NCBI GenBank assembly: GCA_041725875.1
Contig: JBGRQB010000072.1
Location: 1 to 19,000 of the forward strand
From: JBGRQB01 sp041725875
Lineage (GTDB): Bacteria > Bacteroidota > Ignavibacteria > Ignavibacteriales > Melioribacteraceae
Reading direction: 5' to 3'
Length of the DNA: 19,000 bases
Shown here: piece by piece, positions 7,011-15,053 of the stretch
Position numbering within the stretch: position 1 is the stretch's first letter
How the letters are laid out: every line of letters starts with the position of its first letter
Position numbers and translations under genes: made by a program
The notes under the pieces: generated by a model
Database searches by the model: none
Seen by the model: the letters and a program-made list of their open reading frames with translations, nothing else
Told to the model about the DNA's origin: nothing

Positions 7011-8114
7011 ACTTAAATCATCTGAAAAGTTTGAGGCAGTATAATTTTTCATTTCTGTTTCAATCTCTTTAAGAGAATTATTTTTTGAAAGCAACTCAAT
7101 AAAATTATCGAGTCCTAAAAACTCACCATTCTGATTTTCCGCTTCAATTATCCCATCTGTAAAAAGATAAAGTTGATCATCTTGGTCCAACTTAATTTCC
7201 ACATTTGAATATTCACTGGTTTCTGAAAACCCGAGTAACAATCCGGGTGAAATGATTTTTTCTACTTGTCCGCTTAAGTTATTTTTCAACAATAAAGGTA
7301 AGTCACCGGCACCTGCGTATTGCACAAAATTTTCCGATTTATTTATCAGTACAATTGAGATGGTTGTAAATATTTCGGAGATTCTTTCATCTTTGTAGAC
7401 GGTTTTGTTAACCTGTTCCAAAATTTTTGCAGGAGAGATTTCATTTGAAGATTCAGTTGTAACTCTGACAGAACTTCTGATATAACCTGCATAAGGAAGA
7501 GCAAAATACCAGGCGTTCCATTTTTTCCCCATTACATCACCCAGAACAACCAGAAGATTATTCTCATCAATCTCTATGTAATCTATAAAATCACCGCCGG
7601 GAGTATCCTTGAAAGGTTTATGCCAATGTTTAATTTTATATGTTTCAAGTTCAGGACAAGAATCAGGAACAACCCGACTGCCAAGGGAATCAACAGCTTT
7701 GGTTAGTTCTTCAACAACTTCACTTTCTCTTTTTTTCTTTGCTGCCAAAATTGCTTTCAGTTTAGCGATAACAATTTTAGGCGGAGAAGTTTTTATGATA
7801 TATTCATCTATTCCAAGATTGTAACCTGATAATATATCATCTTCAGAACCTTTGGCAGTTAGAAAAACAAATGGAATATTTCGGAGATGGTTCTCTTCAA
7901 GAATCAGCTTTCTGAACTGATACCCGTCAATAACGGGCATCATTATATCAGATAAAATTAAATCAAAAATTTCTTTTTTTGCGAGTTCAATTCCTTCTTT
8001 TCCGTTGGTTGCAACAGCAACTTCAAATCCTTCTCTTTGAAGAGTAAACTGAAACAATTTTGCAACAGGCGGTTCATCTTCAACAAGCAATATTTTGGGT
8101 TTTAAAGAAATCAT
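6987..8114 (-). CDS. Response regulator with SpoIIE/RsbU-type PP2C serine phosphatase output
   Basis: 375 aa. The receiver domain (about 6-125) has the acidic pair at 12-13, phosphoacceptor Asp56 in 'LILSDIMMP', Thr86 in 'FLTAKG' and a Lys (108) in the usual K-T/P-P neighbourhood ('IKTSPP'). A short helical linker (125-155) leads to the SpoIIE-type PP2C domain: 'DTPGGDF' with Asp175, 'LGDVMGK' with Asp193, 'YAGAGDLPLLL', 'FTDGI' with Asp320, and 'SDDLSLI' with Asp365/366. These are the expected metal ligands. The helix after Asp193 reads 'GKKWNAW' rather than the common 'GKGVPAA'. Such proteins dephosphorylate a STAS antagonist; the STAS gene lies just upstream and overlaps by 4 nt (ATGA), so it is the obvious substrate. 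It is the last gene of the four-gene operon. Confidence 0.92.
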   Translation of the reverse strand: MISLKPKILLVEDEPPVAKLFQFTLQREGFEVAVATNGKEGIELAKKEIFDLILSDIMMPVIDGYQFRKLILEENHLRNIPFVFLTAKGSEDDILSGYNLGIDEYIIKTSPPKIVIAKLKAILAAKKKRESEVVEELTKAVDSLGSRVVPDSCPELETYKIKHWHKPFKDTPGGDFIDYIEIDENNLLVVLGDVMGKKWNAWYFALPYAGYIRSSVRVTTESSNEISPAKILEQVNKTVYKDERISEIFTTISIVLINKSENFVQYAGAGDLPLLLKNNLSGQVEKIISPGLLLGFSETSEYSNVEIKLDQDDQLYLFTDGIIEAENQNGEFLGLDNFIELLSKNNSLKEIETEMKNYTASNFSDDLSLIQIQKI

Positions 8115-8458
8115 TGATTATAACTCTCAACAGCTTCGTTCAGATTTGAATGAGTTTCAAAAACTCTGAACATACGAGTAAGCTCAAACATTGATCGAAC
8201 GGCAGGTTTAAAACCAACTAATTTCAGATCGCCATTTGTTTTAACAACTTTTTTAAGAATGTGCACAAGTGCTCCCAAAAAACTTGAATCTATAAACTCG
8301 CAGGCAGAAAGATCAACAATAATTTTTCTCTCGCCCTGTTCAATATTTTTTGTGAGAATCTTTTTGAATTCTTCGGCTTCGCGTAAAGTTGCTCTGTCGA
8401 GATTTACAATTTCTATTAAAACATCATTTATTTTTTCTTCTGCTAAAAACATAATCAC
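8111..8458 (-). CDS. STAS-domain anti-sigma-factor antagonist (SpoIIAA/RsbV-like)
   Basis: 115 aa, a single STAS domain. The phosphorylation loop 'CEFIDSSFLGAL' gives Ser58 as the predicted phosphosite, at the same place as the serine after Asp in RsbV and SpoIIAA. A C-terminal 'LVGFKPAVRSMFELTRM' is typical of the family. The longest frame begins with GTG directly after the stop of the sigma54 regulator (TAAGTG); an ATG two codons later (8450-8452) is equally possible, neither has a clear Shine-Dalgarno. The 3' end overlaps the phosphatase start. When dephosphorylated such a protein binds a serine kinase/anti-sigma factor and frees its partner; no kinase or sigma factor is encoded here, so the switch target must be elsewhere. 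Confidence 0.9.
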   Translation of the reverse strand: MIMFLAEEKINDVLIEIVNLDRATLREAEEFKKILTKNIEQGERKIIVDLSACEFIDSSFLGALVHILKKVVKTNGDLKLVGFKPAVRSMFELTRMFRVFETHSNLNEAVESYNQ

Positions 8459-9841
8459 TTAATTTTTATTGTAGTCAATTTCATATTTTTCCATAAGTCG
8501 ATACAAAGTCGCGCGTCCGACTTTCAATTTTCTGGATGCTTCTACAATGTTGCCGTTAGTTACTCTGATTGCATGTTTAATTGCTTCTTCTTTAAGTTTT
8601 TCAAACGGAATGATTGGGGAATCTTCACCAAACATTTTTCCGCTGAAATCAAAATTGGTTAACCCGTCGGAAGTCACAATTTGGTTTGGAAGATCATCAA
8701 CATCGATCTGATTGCTATCACACATAATCAAACATCTTTCCATTGTGTTTTCAAGTTCGCGAACATTTCCGGGCCATTCATATTCATAAAGTGCGCGCAT
8801 TGCTTTTTTTGTTGCGCCTTTAATTTCTTTCCCGAGTTTTGAATTGAACTTGTCAATAAAATGCTCAATTAAAACAATGATGTCACCTTTTCTTTCACGC
8901 AATGGAGGAAGAATTATCGGGAATGAACTTAAACGATAATATAAATCTTCTCTGAATATTTTTTCTTCAACTGCCTGTTTAAGATCGCGATTAGTTGCAG
9001 AAATAATTCTTACATCAGATTTGATTATTTCTGTTCCGCCAACGCGTTCAAATTCTTTTTGCTGAATTACACGCAATATTTTTGCCTGTAGCGATATCTC
9101 CATTTCACCAATTTCATCAAGGAAAATTGTTCCGCCGTTGGCCATTTCAAACTTTCCTATTTTCTTTTGATGAGCGCCTGTAAAAGATCCTTTTTCATGA
9201 CCGAACAATTCACTTTCCATTAATTCTCTCGGAATTGATGCACAGTTAACAACAACAAATGGTTCCGATTTTCTAGAACCGTTGAAGTGAATTGCTTTTG
9301 CAATCAATTCTTTACCTGTTCCGCTTTCTCCGTTGATTAAAACGCTGATATCATTATTAAGGACTTTTGTAACAAGTTTGAAAACATCCTGCATTTTTCC
9401 ATCAGCAGAAATGATGTTATCAAAACTGTATTCTCTTTGAACCGTTTCTTTTAACTGGGCAAGTTCACGATGCAGATCATAATTTTTGATTGCATTTTTA
9501 ATTGCCGGTTCAAGGTGGTTTGTATCGATAGGTTTCGGGAGATAGTCGAAGGCTCCCAATCGTATAGATTCAAGAGCAACCTGGATACTGCCTTGAGCAG
9601 AGAGCATAATAACGGGAAGATGCTGATTCATAGATTTTATTTTCTTTAACAAATCTATTCCGTTTTCGTCAGGTAACATTATATCGAGTAAAATTAAATC
9701 AGGATTTTCTGAAAGATTACTCATTAAATCCATTCCTGTTGCAAATGATTTAACTTTATACTTCCATTTATCCTTAACCCAAAAAGTTAGAAGTTTAAGA
9801 ATAGCAGGCTCATCGTCAACTATAAATACTAATTTATCCAA
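8459..9841 (-). CDS. NtrC-family sigma54-dependent response regulator
   Basis: 460 aa with the full three-domain layout. Receiver: DDE at 9-11, phosphoacceptor Asp53 ('LLLDIMLP'), Ser81 ('MLSAQG'), Lys103 ('PKPID'). AAA+ domain: Walker A 'GESGTGKE' at 171-178, sigma54-contact loop 'GSFTGA' at 218-223, Walker B 'GGTIFLDE' ending at Asp242-Glu243, sensor I 'SATNRDL', arginine region 'REDLYYRL' and 'PPLRER', then 'WPGNVRELEN'. C-terminal Fis-type HTH at about 430-452 ('NIVEASRKLKVGRATLYRLM'). The loop has Ser where GAFTGA has Ala; FTGA itself is intact, so activity is expected. It should bind upstream enhancer sites and drive RNA polymerase-sigma54. The start is TTG, supported by a good AGGAG; the next in-frame ATG would delete much of the receiver. 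It is cotranscribed with the PAS kinase 15 bp upstream, its likely phosphodonor. Confidence 0.96.
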   Translation of the reverse strand: MDKLVFIVDDEPAILKLLTFWVKDKWKYKVKSFATGMDLMSNLSENPDLILLDIMLPDENGIDLLKKIKSMNQHLPVIMLSAQGSIQVALESIRLGAFDYLPKPIDTNHLEPAIKNAIKNYDLHRELAQLKETVQREYSFDNIISADGKMQDVFKLVTKVLNNDISVLINGESGTGKELIAKAIHFNGSRKSEPFVVVNCASIPRELMESELFGHEKGSFTGAHQKKIGKFEMANGGTIFLDEIGEMEISLQAKILRVIQQKEFERVGGTEIIKSDVRIISATNRDLKQAVEEKIFREDLYYRLSSFPIILPPLRERKGDIIVLIEHFIDKFNSKLGKEIKGATKKAMRALYEYEWPGNVRELENTMERCLIMCDSNQIDVDDLPNQIVTSDGLTNFDFSGKMFGEDSPIIPFEKLKEEAIKHAIRVTNGNIVEASRKLKVGRATLYRLMEKYEIDYNKN

Positions 9842-9846
9842 CTTAG

Positions 9847-9851
9847 CTCCT
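9847..9851 (-). promoter_or_regulatory. Strong Shine-Dalgarno (AGGAG) that fixes a TTG start
   Basis: On the minus strand AGGAG stands five bases before the TTG at 9841-9839 of the sigma54 regulator. It is one of the clearest ribosome-binding sites in the window and lies in the 15-bp gap after the histidine kinase stop. The rare start codon with a strong site may tune regulator dosage relative to the kinase. Confidence 0.7.
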
Positions 9852-9856
9852 ATCTG

Positions 9857-11446
9857 TTAATTTATATATTTGGGAAGTCTTATCAGGACTGTGGTTCCCA
9901 TATCAATTTCACTTTTAATTTGAATTAAACCCTTATGGGCATCTATAATTTTTTTTGCGGTTATTAATCCGAAACCGGCTCCGGGAGTTTGTGCTCCGGG
10001 TCGGTTAACTTTATAAAACTTCTGAAAAATATTTGGTAAAGCATCTTTAGGAATTCCCAAACCGGTGTCACTTATTATTATTTCCACTTCCTTTAAAAAT
10101 TCCTGAAACATAATTGTTATGCGTCCGTTTGCCGGAGTAAATTTAATTGCGTTTGACATAATATGACTTAGAGATTTGAAAATTCTTTCTTTATCTGCAT
10201 TAATAAATACTTCCGATTCAGGATAAGTAAATGTAAGATTTAACTGCTTCTCTTCTGCCTGAGATGCAAACATTTTTTCCAGATCGGCAAGTGCAGCAAG
10301 TATGTCAAAATCTTGTTTATCAAGAACATCTTCGCCCGATTCAAGCTTTGAGAAATCGAGAATATCATTTACAAGTTTTGCAAGTCGTTTCCCTTCACCT
10401 AAAATTATTCCGATAAATTCGTGAACTGTATCAGTCGGCATACTCGGATCAGAAGCAATTGTTTCTGAGAACCCGACTATGGAGGCAAGTGGTGTTCTTA
10501 ATTCGTGAGAAACATTTGAGATAAAATCATTTTTCAGACGATTTAATTCTTCAAGCACAGAAATCTGCTGCTTTGCTCTGTCACGTTCAATAGATAAAAT
10601 TCTTCTGTTTTCGGTAAGTTCTGCCTGCAGCTCTTCGAGTCGGTTTTGAACCTTGTTATGCTGAGAAGCATTTCTTGCAAAGCCGAACATTCCGGTAATT
10701 TGAGAATCTTTCAAAATTGGTTTTGCGCTTATTTCAAAAAGTATTTTGTTTTTATATTTGTTCAGAAACGACACCATAAAACGGATAGTTTTTTTTGATG
10801 TAAGTACTTTTTGAAATGCCATTGCAACATCGGTTTTTGCATCATCATCAATAAAATCAAGGAAATGCTGACCAATTAAATTTTCGGGAGTATAACCAAG
10901 TGTGCGTAATCCGTTTTGATTTGCACTTGTAAAAACGCCTTTGCTGTCGAGCGTAAAAACAAAATCGGTTATGGTTGATACAAGAAAATTGTATTGCTCT
11001 TCAATTATATTTCCTGATGCAATATTATATTCCTCTGAAGCCGAATCGGAAATCATTTCAGCAAAATGATGTTCCAGAATCGGGAACCAGACTGAAATTT
11101 TGTCTTTAATATTTTTATTAAACAAAGTTTCATTTTTGGAAAGACTGACCAGAAAATATCTTTTCTCATCCTCATTTTTTTTCAATTCGGAAATAAAAAC
11201 GGAATGGTAATTATATACATCAAGAAGTTTGTTAAAAGAATCTACATACTTAAGTTTTGTAGAAGTAGGTTCTTCAATTCTTGTAATATCGGCATTTAAT
11301 GCGGTAATCAGATTATCATTTTCATCATACTCACCATAGTATTTTAATATTTCAAAACTGCTTTTTTCAGTTTTCAAAATGTAAACTATGGATGCGTTGC
11401 TAATCTGGCAGAAGACCTGCAAAATGTTGTTAAGAGATTCACTCAT
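9857..11446 (-). CDS. Cytoplasmic PAS-domain sensor histidine kinase
   Basis: 529 aa without membrane segments, so it senses an internal signal. The N-terminal 1-135 is GAF-like in size and pattern but not recognisable with confidence. A PAS domain spans about 150-262 ('DFVFTLDSKGVFTSANQNG', 'LGYTPENLIGQHFLDFI', 'GFARNAS'). A coiled coil at about 263-300 leads to the HisKA domain with phosphoacceptor His314 in 'SHELRTPLASIVGFSE'. The ATPase domain has the N-box with Asn432 ('SNAIKFTP'), G1 'SDTGLGIP' (Asp460), 'IFQKFYKV' F-box and G2 'GAGFGL' (489-494; Phe in place of the commoner Leu). It begins at an ATG with no strong ribosome site and is the first gene of the operon with the NtrC-type regulator, STAS protein and phosphatase. 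Both receivers in the operon (Asp53 of the sigma54 protein, Asp56 of the phosphatase) are candidate targets. The cofactor or ligand of PAS is unknown. Confidence 0.94.
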   Translation of the reverse strand: MSESLNNILQVFCQISNASIVYILKTEKSSFEILKYYGEYDENDNLITALNADITRIEEPTSTKLKYVDSFNKLLDVYNYHSVFISELKKNEDEKRYFLVSLSKNETLFNKNIKDKISVWFPILEHHFAEMISDSASEEYNIASGNIIEEQYNFLVSTITDFVFTLDSKGVFTSANQNGLRTLGYTPENLIGQHFLDFIDDDAKTDVAMAFQKVLTSKKTIRFMVSFLNKYKNKILFEISAKPILKDSQITGMFGFARNASQHNKVQNRLEELQAELTENRRILSIERDRAKQQISVLEELNRLKNDFISNVSHELRTPLASIVGFSETIASDPSMPTDTVHEFIGIILGEGKRLAKLVNDILDFSKLESGEDVLDKQDFDILAALADLEKMFASQAEEKQLNLTFTYPESEVFINADKERIFKSLSHIMSNAIKFTPANGRITIMFQEFLKEVEIIISDTGLGIPKDALPNIFQKFYKVNRPGAQTPGAGFGLITAKKIIDAHKGLIQIKSEIDMGTTVLIRLPKYIN

Positions 11447-11533
11447 TAAATATTCTTGGATTACTAAAAACCAGCAAATTATATTAAAAACACAGTAATT
11501 TACATAAAAAAAACAAAATAAGCAGACTGATTT

Positions 11534-13006
11534 TTAATAAACTAAAATGTGGTAATGATATGGTTGCAGCTCAACAAATAATCCTTGATTTTTAATTTCA
11601 TCAATTTCCCGAATGTAAATATTGTTATTTATTACATCGTCGAAATCAATCAGATTTTTGTCAGAATTTACATCAATTTTTATTCTGCAGGAATTTACAC
11701 CTTCATCGTAGTTTACGGCAACCAGGCAACGTTTGTTCTGGTGACTCAATTCCCAGGCAAGTATGCTTTTAAAAGAAAGCATATTGTGATTTTCCCACAC
11801 TGGAATTGTTTCCAGAAGATTCCATTTTCCCTGTTTTATAATATCGCTGTTAGATACTTCCAGCAATTTGTTATAAAAACCCAACAATTCGGGATTCGGT
11901 TTTTCATCAGGTTCTCTTCCAAGTTGAACCGGAAGTTTAATTTTTTTCCCTTCAAATTGTCCGTCGTGAAAAAGTTTCATTCCGGGAATGGTGCTTATTA
12001 TTACAGCTGCTGCTTTTGATTTATCTGTTCCGAAATTGGAGAGAGCTCTCTCTTCATCGTGATTTTCGAGAAAACGGAGAGATTTATTTTGATAATCTTC
12101 TTCTGCCAGAAGATGTTCTCTTATCTCTTTTGCATGAGAACTTTGTAATCTGTCAGTTAGCTTTTTATCATAAGTAAAATCAAAGCCAAGCTGCTGAAGC
12201 TGCCATTCCAGATTCCAGTATGCTTCGGCAATAAAGATAAAATCAGGCTGTTTTGTTTTAACAGAACTTATAGCATCTTCCCAGAATTCTGTTTCCGGTT
12301 TCTGGTATCCATTATCATTTAAACAATTTCCCCAGGTATTCTGGAAAATGTTATTCAGACTCAAAATCGCCATATCGCAGCGAACACCATCACACATTTT
12401 TGAGATTTTTGTCAGCTGTCCCAGCATAAAATCGCGGGCATCCTGTTTGTAATAATTTATTTGAATTGTATCTTGCCAGGCCGGAAAAAAAGGATCGCGT
12501 CCGTGTGCAAAAACTGAATTATTTCCGTTAACTTTAAAATAAGTTATAGGATCATTTTCAAATCGCTCTTCATCAGAAGTAAGAAAGATTTCCGGATTTG
12601 ATTGCACCACAACCGAAAGTGAGTTAAAGTGATTTGGAATAAAATCAAGAATAAGCTTTAACCCCAGATTATTCAATATCTCCTTTAATTTTGTGATATC
12701 CTGCTCAGAACCAAATAGAGGATTTATTTTATATTGATTTATGGCATAAGCCGAACCAATTACATCCTCCTTTTTCCAGTCGGGCAAAGCCCTGTTGTAA
12801 CCGGATAAGAGTTCTTCGGCAAAACAATATTTTTCAACTGATTCAGGTACGGTTTCCCATAACCCCATTAGCCAGATGTAATCTATGCCTTTGTTTCTGA
12901 GAGATTGCCAATAATCGGTTGGTATATCAAGTATATTAGAAATATTGTTAAATCTTTTTATCCAGACTCGCGAGTTGATTTCAAAAATCACAGGTTTTTT
13001 TTGCAT
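11534..13006 (-). CDS. Alpha-amylase family (GH13) glycoside hydrolase, cytoplasmic
   Basis: 490 aa, no signal peptide. The four GH13 regions are all present: region I 'DFIPNH' (Asp121-His126), region II 'DGVRCDMA' with nucleophile Asp211, region III 'IAEAYW' with acid/base Glu261, region IV 'LENHDE' with transition-state Asp317. The (beta/alpha)8 barrel runs about 8-385 and a C-terminal beta domain follows to the end. The early 'FEINSRVWI' is typical of the amylase/glucosidase branch. It should act on alpha-glucosidic bonds inside the cell, hydrolysing or transferring; glycogen- or maltodextrin-type substrates are plausible but the subfamily cannot be set by eye. It sits alone between two regulatory operons, 87 bp upstream of the PAS kinase gene on the same strand, without other glycogen or maltose genes. 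ATG start with only a weak ribosome site. Confidence 0.9.
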   Translation of the reverse strand: MQKKPVIFEINSRVWIKRFNNISNILDIPTDYWQSLRNKGIDYIWLMGLWETVPESVEKYCFAEELLSGYNRALPDWKKEDVIGSAYAINQYKINPLFGSEQDITKLKEILNNLGLKLILDFIPNHFNSLSVVVQSNPEIFLTSDEERFENDPITYFKVNGNNSVFAHGRDPFFPAWQDTIQINYYKQDARDFMLGQLTKISKMCDGVRCDMAILSLNNIFQNTWGNCLNDNGYQKPETEFWEDAISSVKTKQPDFIFIAEAYWNLEWQLQQLGFDFTYDKKLTDRLQSSHAKEIREHLLAEEDYQNKSLRFLENHDEERALSNFGTDKSKAAAVIISTIPGMKLFHDGQFEGKKIKLPVQLGREPDEKPNPELLGFYNKLLEVSNSDIIKQGKWNLLETIPVWENHNMLSFKSILAWELSHQNKRCLVAVNYDEGVNSCRIKIDVNSDKNLIDFDDVINNNIYIREIDEIKNQGLFVELQPYHYHILVY

Positions 13007-13042
13007 ATCGAGGTTTGCTTCTTAATAAATTATTAACTAAAA

Positions 13043-13069
13043 ATAATAATATTATCGATTGAAAGTCAA
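13043..13069 (-). promoter_or_regulatory. Possible promoter for the GH13 gene
   Basis: On the minus strand TTGACT (13069-13064) is followed after 15 bases by TATTAT (13048-13043), and the ATG of the amylase lies 36 bases further. The -35 match is good but the spacing is two bases short and the region is very AT-rich, so a chance match is possible. The 82-bp gap (13007-13088) shows nothing else, and no clear terminator for the LytTR gene. Confidence 0.25.
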
Positions 13070-13088
13070 AACTAATAGAGTATAAGAG

Positions 13089-13826
13089 TTAAAATAATTT
13101 ATTTCTGTTAATCATCTCAAAAAAGAGTTCTTTTTGTCCGCGGGAGATAGAAAGCTGATTTTTGCCAATAAAAACAGTATTTCCGATGATTTTATCAATT
13201 GCTTTTATGTTTACAATGGAAGAGCGGTGTATTCTGAAAAAATAATCTTTTGGTAAAATTTCTTCAAATTTGCTCAATGCCTGGAGTGTTATATGTTTTT
13301 TTGCAGCTGTATGGATCTGTACAAATTCACGTAAACTTTCAATAAATAATATCTGATCGCACTTTATTTTAACAATTTCCTTATCGGCTTTTATAAAAAT
13401 AAACTCGGGAGCGTTTTCTGTAATACTCTCTTTTGCCGGAACCGAAGTGTTGTAATTTCGCGATTTAATCCAGTCAATTGCTTTACTGATTGCTCTATAA
13501 AATCTGTCAAACTCCGCAGGTTTTAGCAAATAATCGATAACGTCAAGTTCGTAACCTTCCAGAGCATATTCTGAAAATGCTGTTATAAGAATGGTTGCAG
13601 GCTGTTTTTTTGTAATTTTAAGAAAATCTAATCCTGACAAATTCGGCATTTGAATATCGAGTAATAGAATATCAATATCTTCCGAATCCAGAATCTGTTT
13701 TGCATCCAGTACATTTGAGCATTCGGCAGTGAATTCCAGTTCTGGAATATTCTGGATATAACTTTTAATTAGCTCTCTTGCAGGCTGTTCATCATCCACT
13801 ATTAAACATTTAAGTTTTTGTGTCAT
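13089..13826 (-). CDS. LytTR-family response regulator
   Basis: 245 aa. Receiver domain at about 6-120 with the acidic cluster 'VDDE' (10-13), phosphoacceptor Asp57 in 'LLLDIQMP', Thr78 ('LITAFS') and Lys98 ('LLKPAEF'). A linker of about 20 residues leads to the LytTR DNA-binding domain (about 143-240) with 'FIKADKEIVKIKCDQILFIE', 'LQALSKFEEILP', 'FFRIHRSSIVNI' and 'LSISRGQKELF', all landmarks of the family. It binds DNA as a dimer, usually at paired direct repeats, when phosphorylated. It overlaps the kinase stop by one base (TAATG), so the two are coupled. The divergent exporter operon is the most likely target, by position. Ends 82 bp before the amylase gene. Confidence 0.95.
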   Translation of the reverse strand: MTQKLKCLIVDDEQPARELIKSYIQNIPELEFTAECSNVLDAKQILDSEDIDILLLDIQMPNLSGLDFLKITKKQPATILITAFSEYALEGYELDVIDYLLKPAEFDRFYRAISKAIDWIKSRNYNTSVPAKESITENAPEFIFIKADKEIVKIKCDQILFIESLREFVQIHTAAKKHITLQALSKFEEILPKDYFFRIHRSSIVNIKAIDKIIGNTVFIGKNQLSISRGQKELFFEMINRNKLF

Positions 13827-14818
13827 TAACTTAACTCGATATTTAATTCAACAGTATACTCTTTGGGAGTTTCAGAAATTTTTAAATCGTACTTTGAAGG
13901 ATAAGTCAGTTGAAGTTGTTTTTCAATATTTTTTAATCCAATTCCGCTATCTACAACTTTTGTTGAATTCTGACTCACACTGTTTGCTAGTCTGTAAGTA
14001 AGCTGTTTATTTTCAACTCTGCATTCAATATTTATCCAGCCTGTTTCATCAAATAAAATATTGCCATGTTTAAACGCATTTTCCAAAAAGGTGATTAAAA
14101 TCAAAGGTGCAATTTTGTGATGATTTTCTATTCCTTCAGTGTAAAAATCTATTCTTCGTTCCTGTCCGATTTTTAATAAATTAAGATCGGTAAAGTTTTT
14201 GAGCAGATCAATTTCTTTTGTTAAAGGCACTTGAGTTTCCTGACATTCATAAAGCATATAGCGCAAAATTCTGGAAAGTCTGGCAATCATTGGAGCAGCT
14301 TTATCACTTTTTTTATAACTGAGTGAATAGATATTGTTGAGTGAATTAAAAAGAAAATGTGGATTAACCTGGAGTTTTAAAAATTTCAATTCCGACTGAA
14401 GTTTCTCTTTTTCAAGATCAGATTTTTTCTGTTGATCCTGAAACCAGCTTAAAATTCCCTTTATCAGGTTGGATAAACCAATAATTAATATCAGATTTGT
14501 TACAGCCGAAACCCACCCGCTTATTCCGTCATCTTCCAGCAGCCAGGTAGAAGATGTGAAATATAGAATAAGATAGGTAAAAACCGAAACCACAATAACA
14601 ACAATGAAGTATTTAAGATATTGTTTCTGTACAAAAATCAGATCTGCCAAAAAGAAGTAATTAAAATAGAATGGTATGGCAATTATTGCTATGATAAAAA
14701 TTGCAGAAATAAAGGCTTCTGCAACGTATTCTTCAACCAGAGTGTAATTCAGAAGGTTTATTAGAATTAAACTCCACAAACTGATGTGTATTAATATTTC
14801 AACTGTACTTTTTTTCAT
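13826..14818 (-). CDS. LytS/YehU-type membrane histidine kinase (His_kinase family)
   Basis: 330 aa. Four membrane segments fill the first 125 residues (about 8-26, 33-58, 67-88 and 102-122) with no large external domain, so it likely senses within the membrane or via a partner such as the neighbouring exporter. A coiled coil (128-148) leads to the His_kinase core: 'LQVNPHFLFNSLNNI' with phosphoacceptor His154, then the ATPase domain with Asn247 in 'LENAFKHG' and a single glycine motif 'SGIGLKNI' (291-298). The reduced ATPase motif set is normal for this family. It is divergent from the ABC exporter and coupled to the LytTR regulator. The ATG at 14816-14818 is the only good start; the small intermembrane kinases of peptide-sensing systems look alike, but the LytS/LytTR pairing is clear. 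Confidence 0.94.
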   Translation of the reverse strand: MKKSTVEILIHISLWSLILINLLNYTLVEEYVAEAFISAIFIIAIIAIPFYFNYFFLADLIFVQKQYLKYFIVVIVVSVFTYLILYFTSSTWLLEDDGISGWVSAVTNLILIIGLSNLIKGILSWFQDQQKKSDLEKEKLQSELKFLKLQVNPHFLFNSLNNIYSLSYKKSDKAAPMIARLSRILRYMLYECQETQVPLTKEIDLLKNFTDLNLLKIGQERRIDFYTEGIENHHKIAPLILITFLENAFKHGNILFDETGWINIECRVENKQLTYRLANSVSQNSTKVVDSGIGLKNIEKQLQLTYPSKYDLKISETPKEYTVELNIELS

Positions 14819-15053
14819 ATTGCAAATTTAATGCTCTTTCCCGGCTTCTTTTGTTTTATTCTACAAATCAAACGAAAATACAAATTAATTGCATCATTTG
14901 GGAGATGAACCGGGGTTTTTATCAAAAATTCAGTTAAGATGAAAATTTGTGCAAATCGTTCCTTAAACAAAAACATTCGTAGATAAAATTACGAAATCTG
15001 TCTCCATGTTTAATAAAATCGCTATGCAGATTAAATAATCTCTTAAACTATTT

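Noticed and set aside
11447..11533. Possible sigma54 (-24/-12) promoter before the PAS kinase operon
   Set aside because: A TTGC is present on the minus strand but no GG lies at the required distance upstream.
11585..12019. 144-codon open frame on the plus strand
   Set aside because: It is antisense inside the GH13 gene, whose catalytic motifs are intact; the peptide is aromatic-rich and looks like a mirror of coding sequence.
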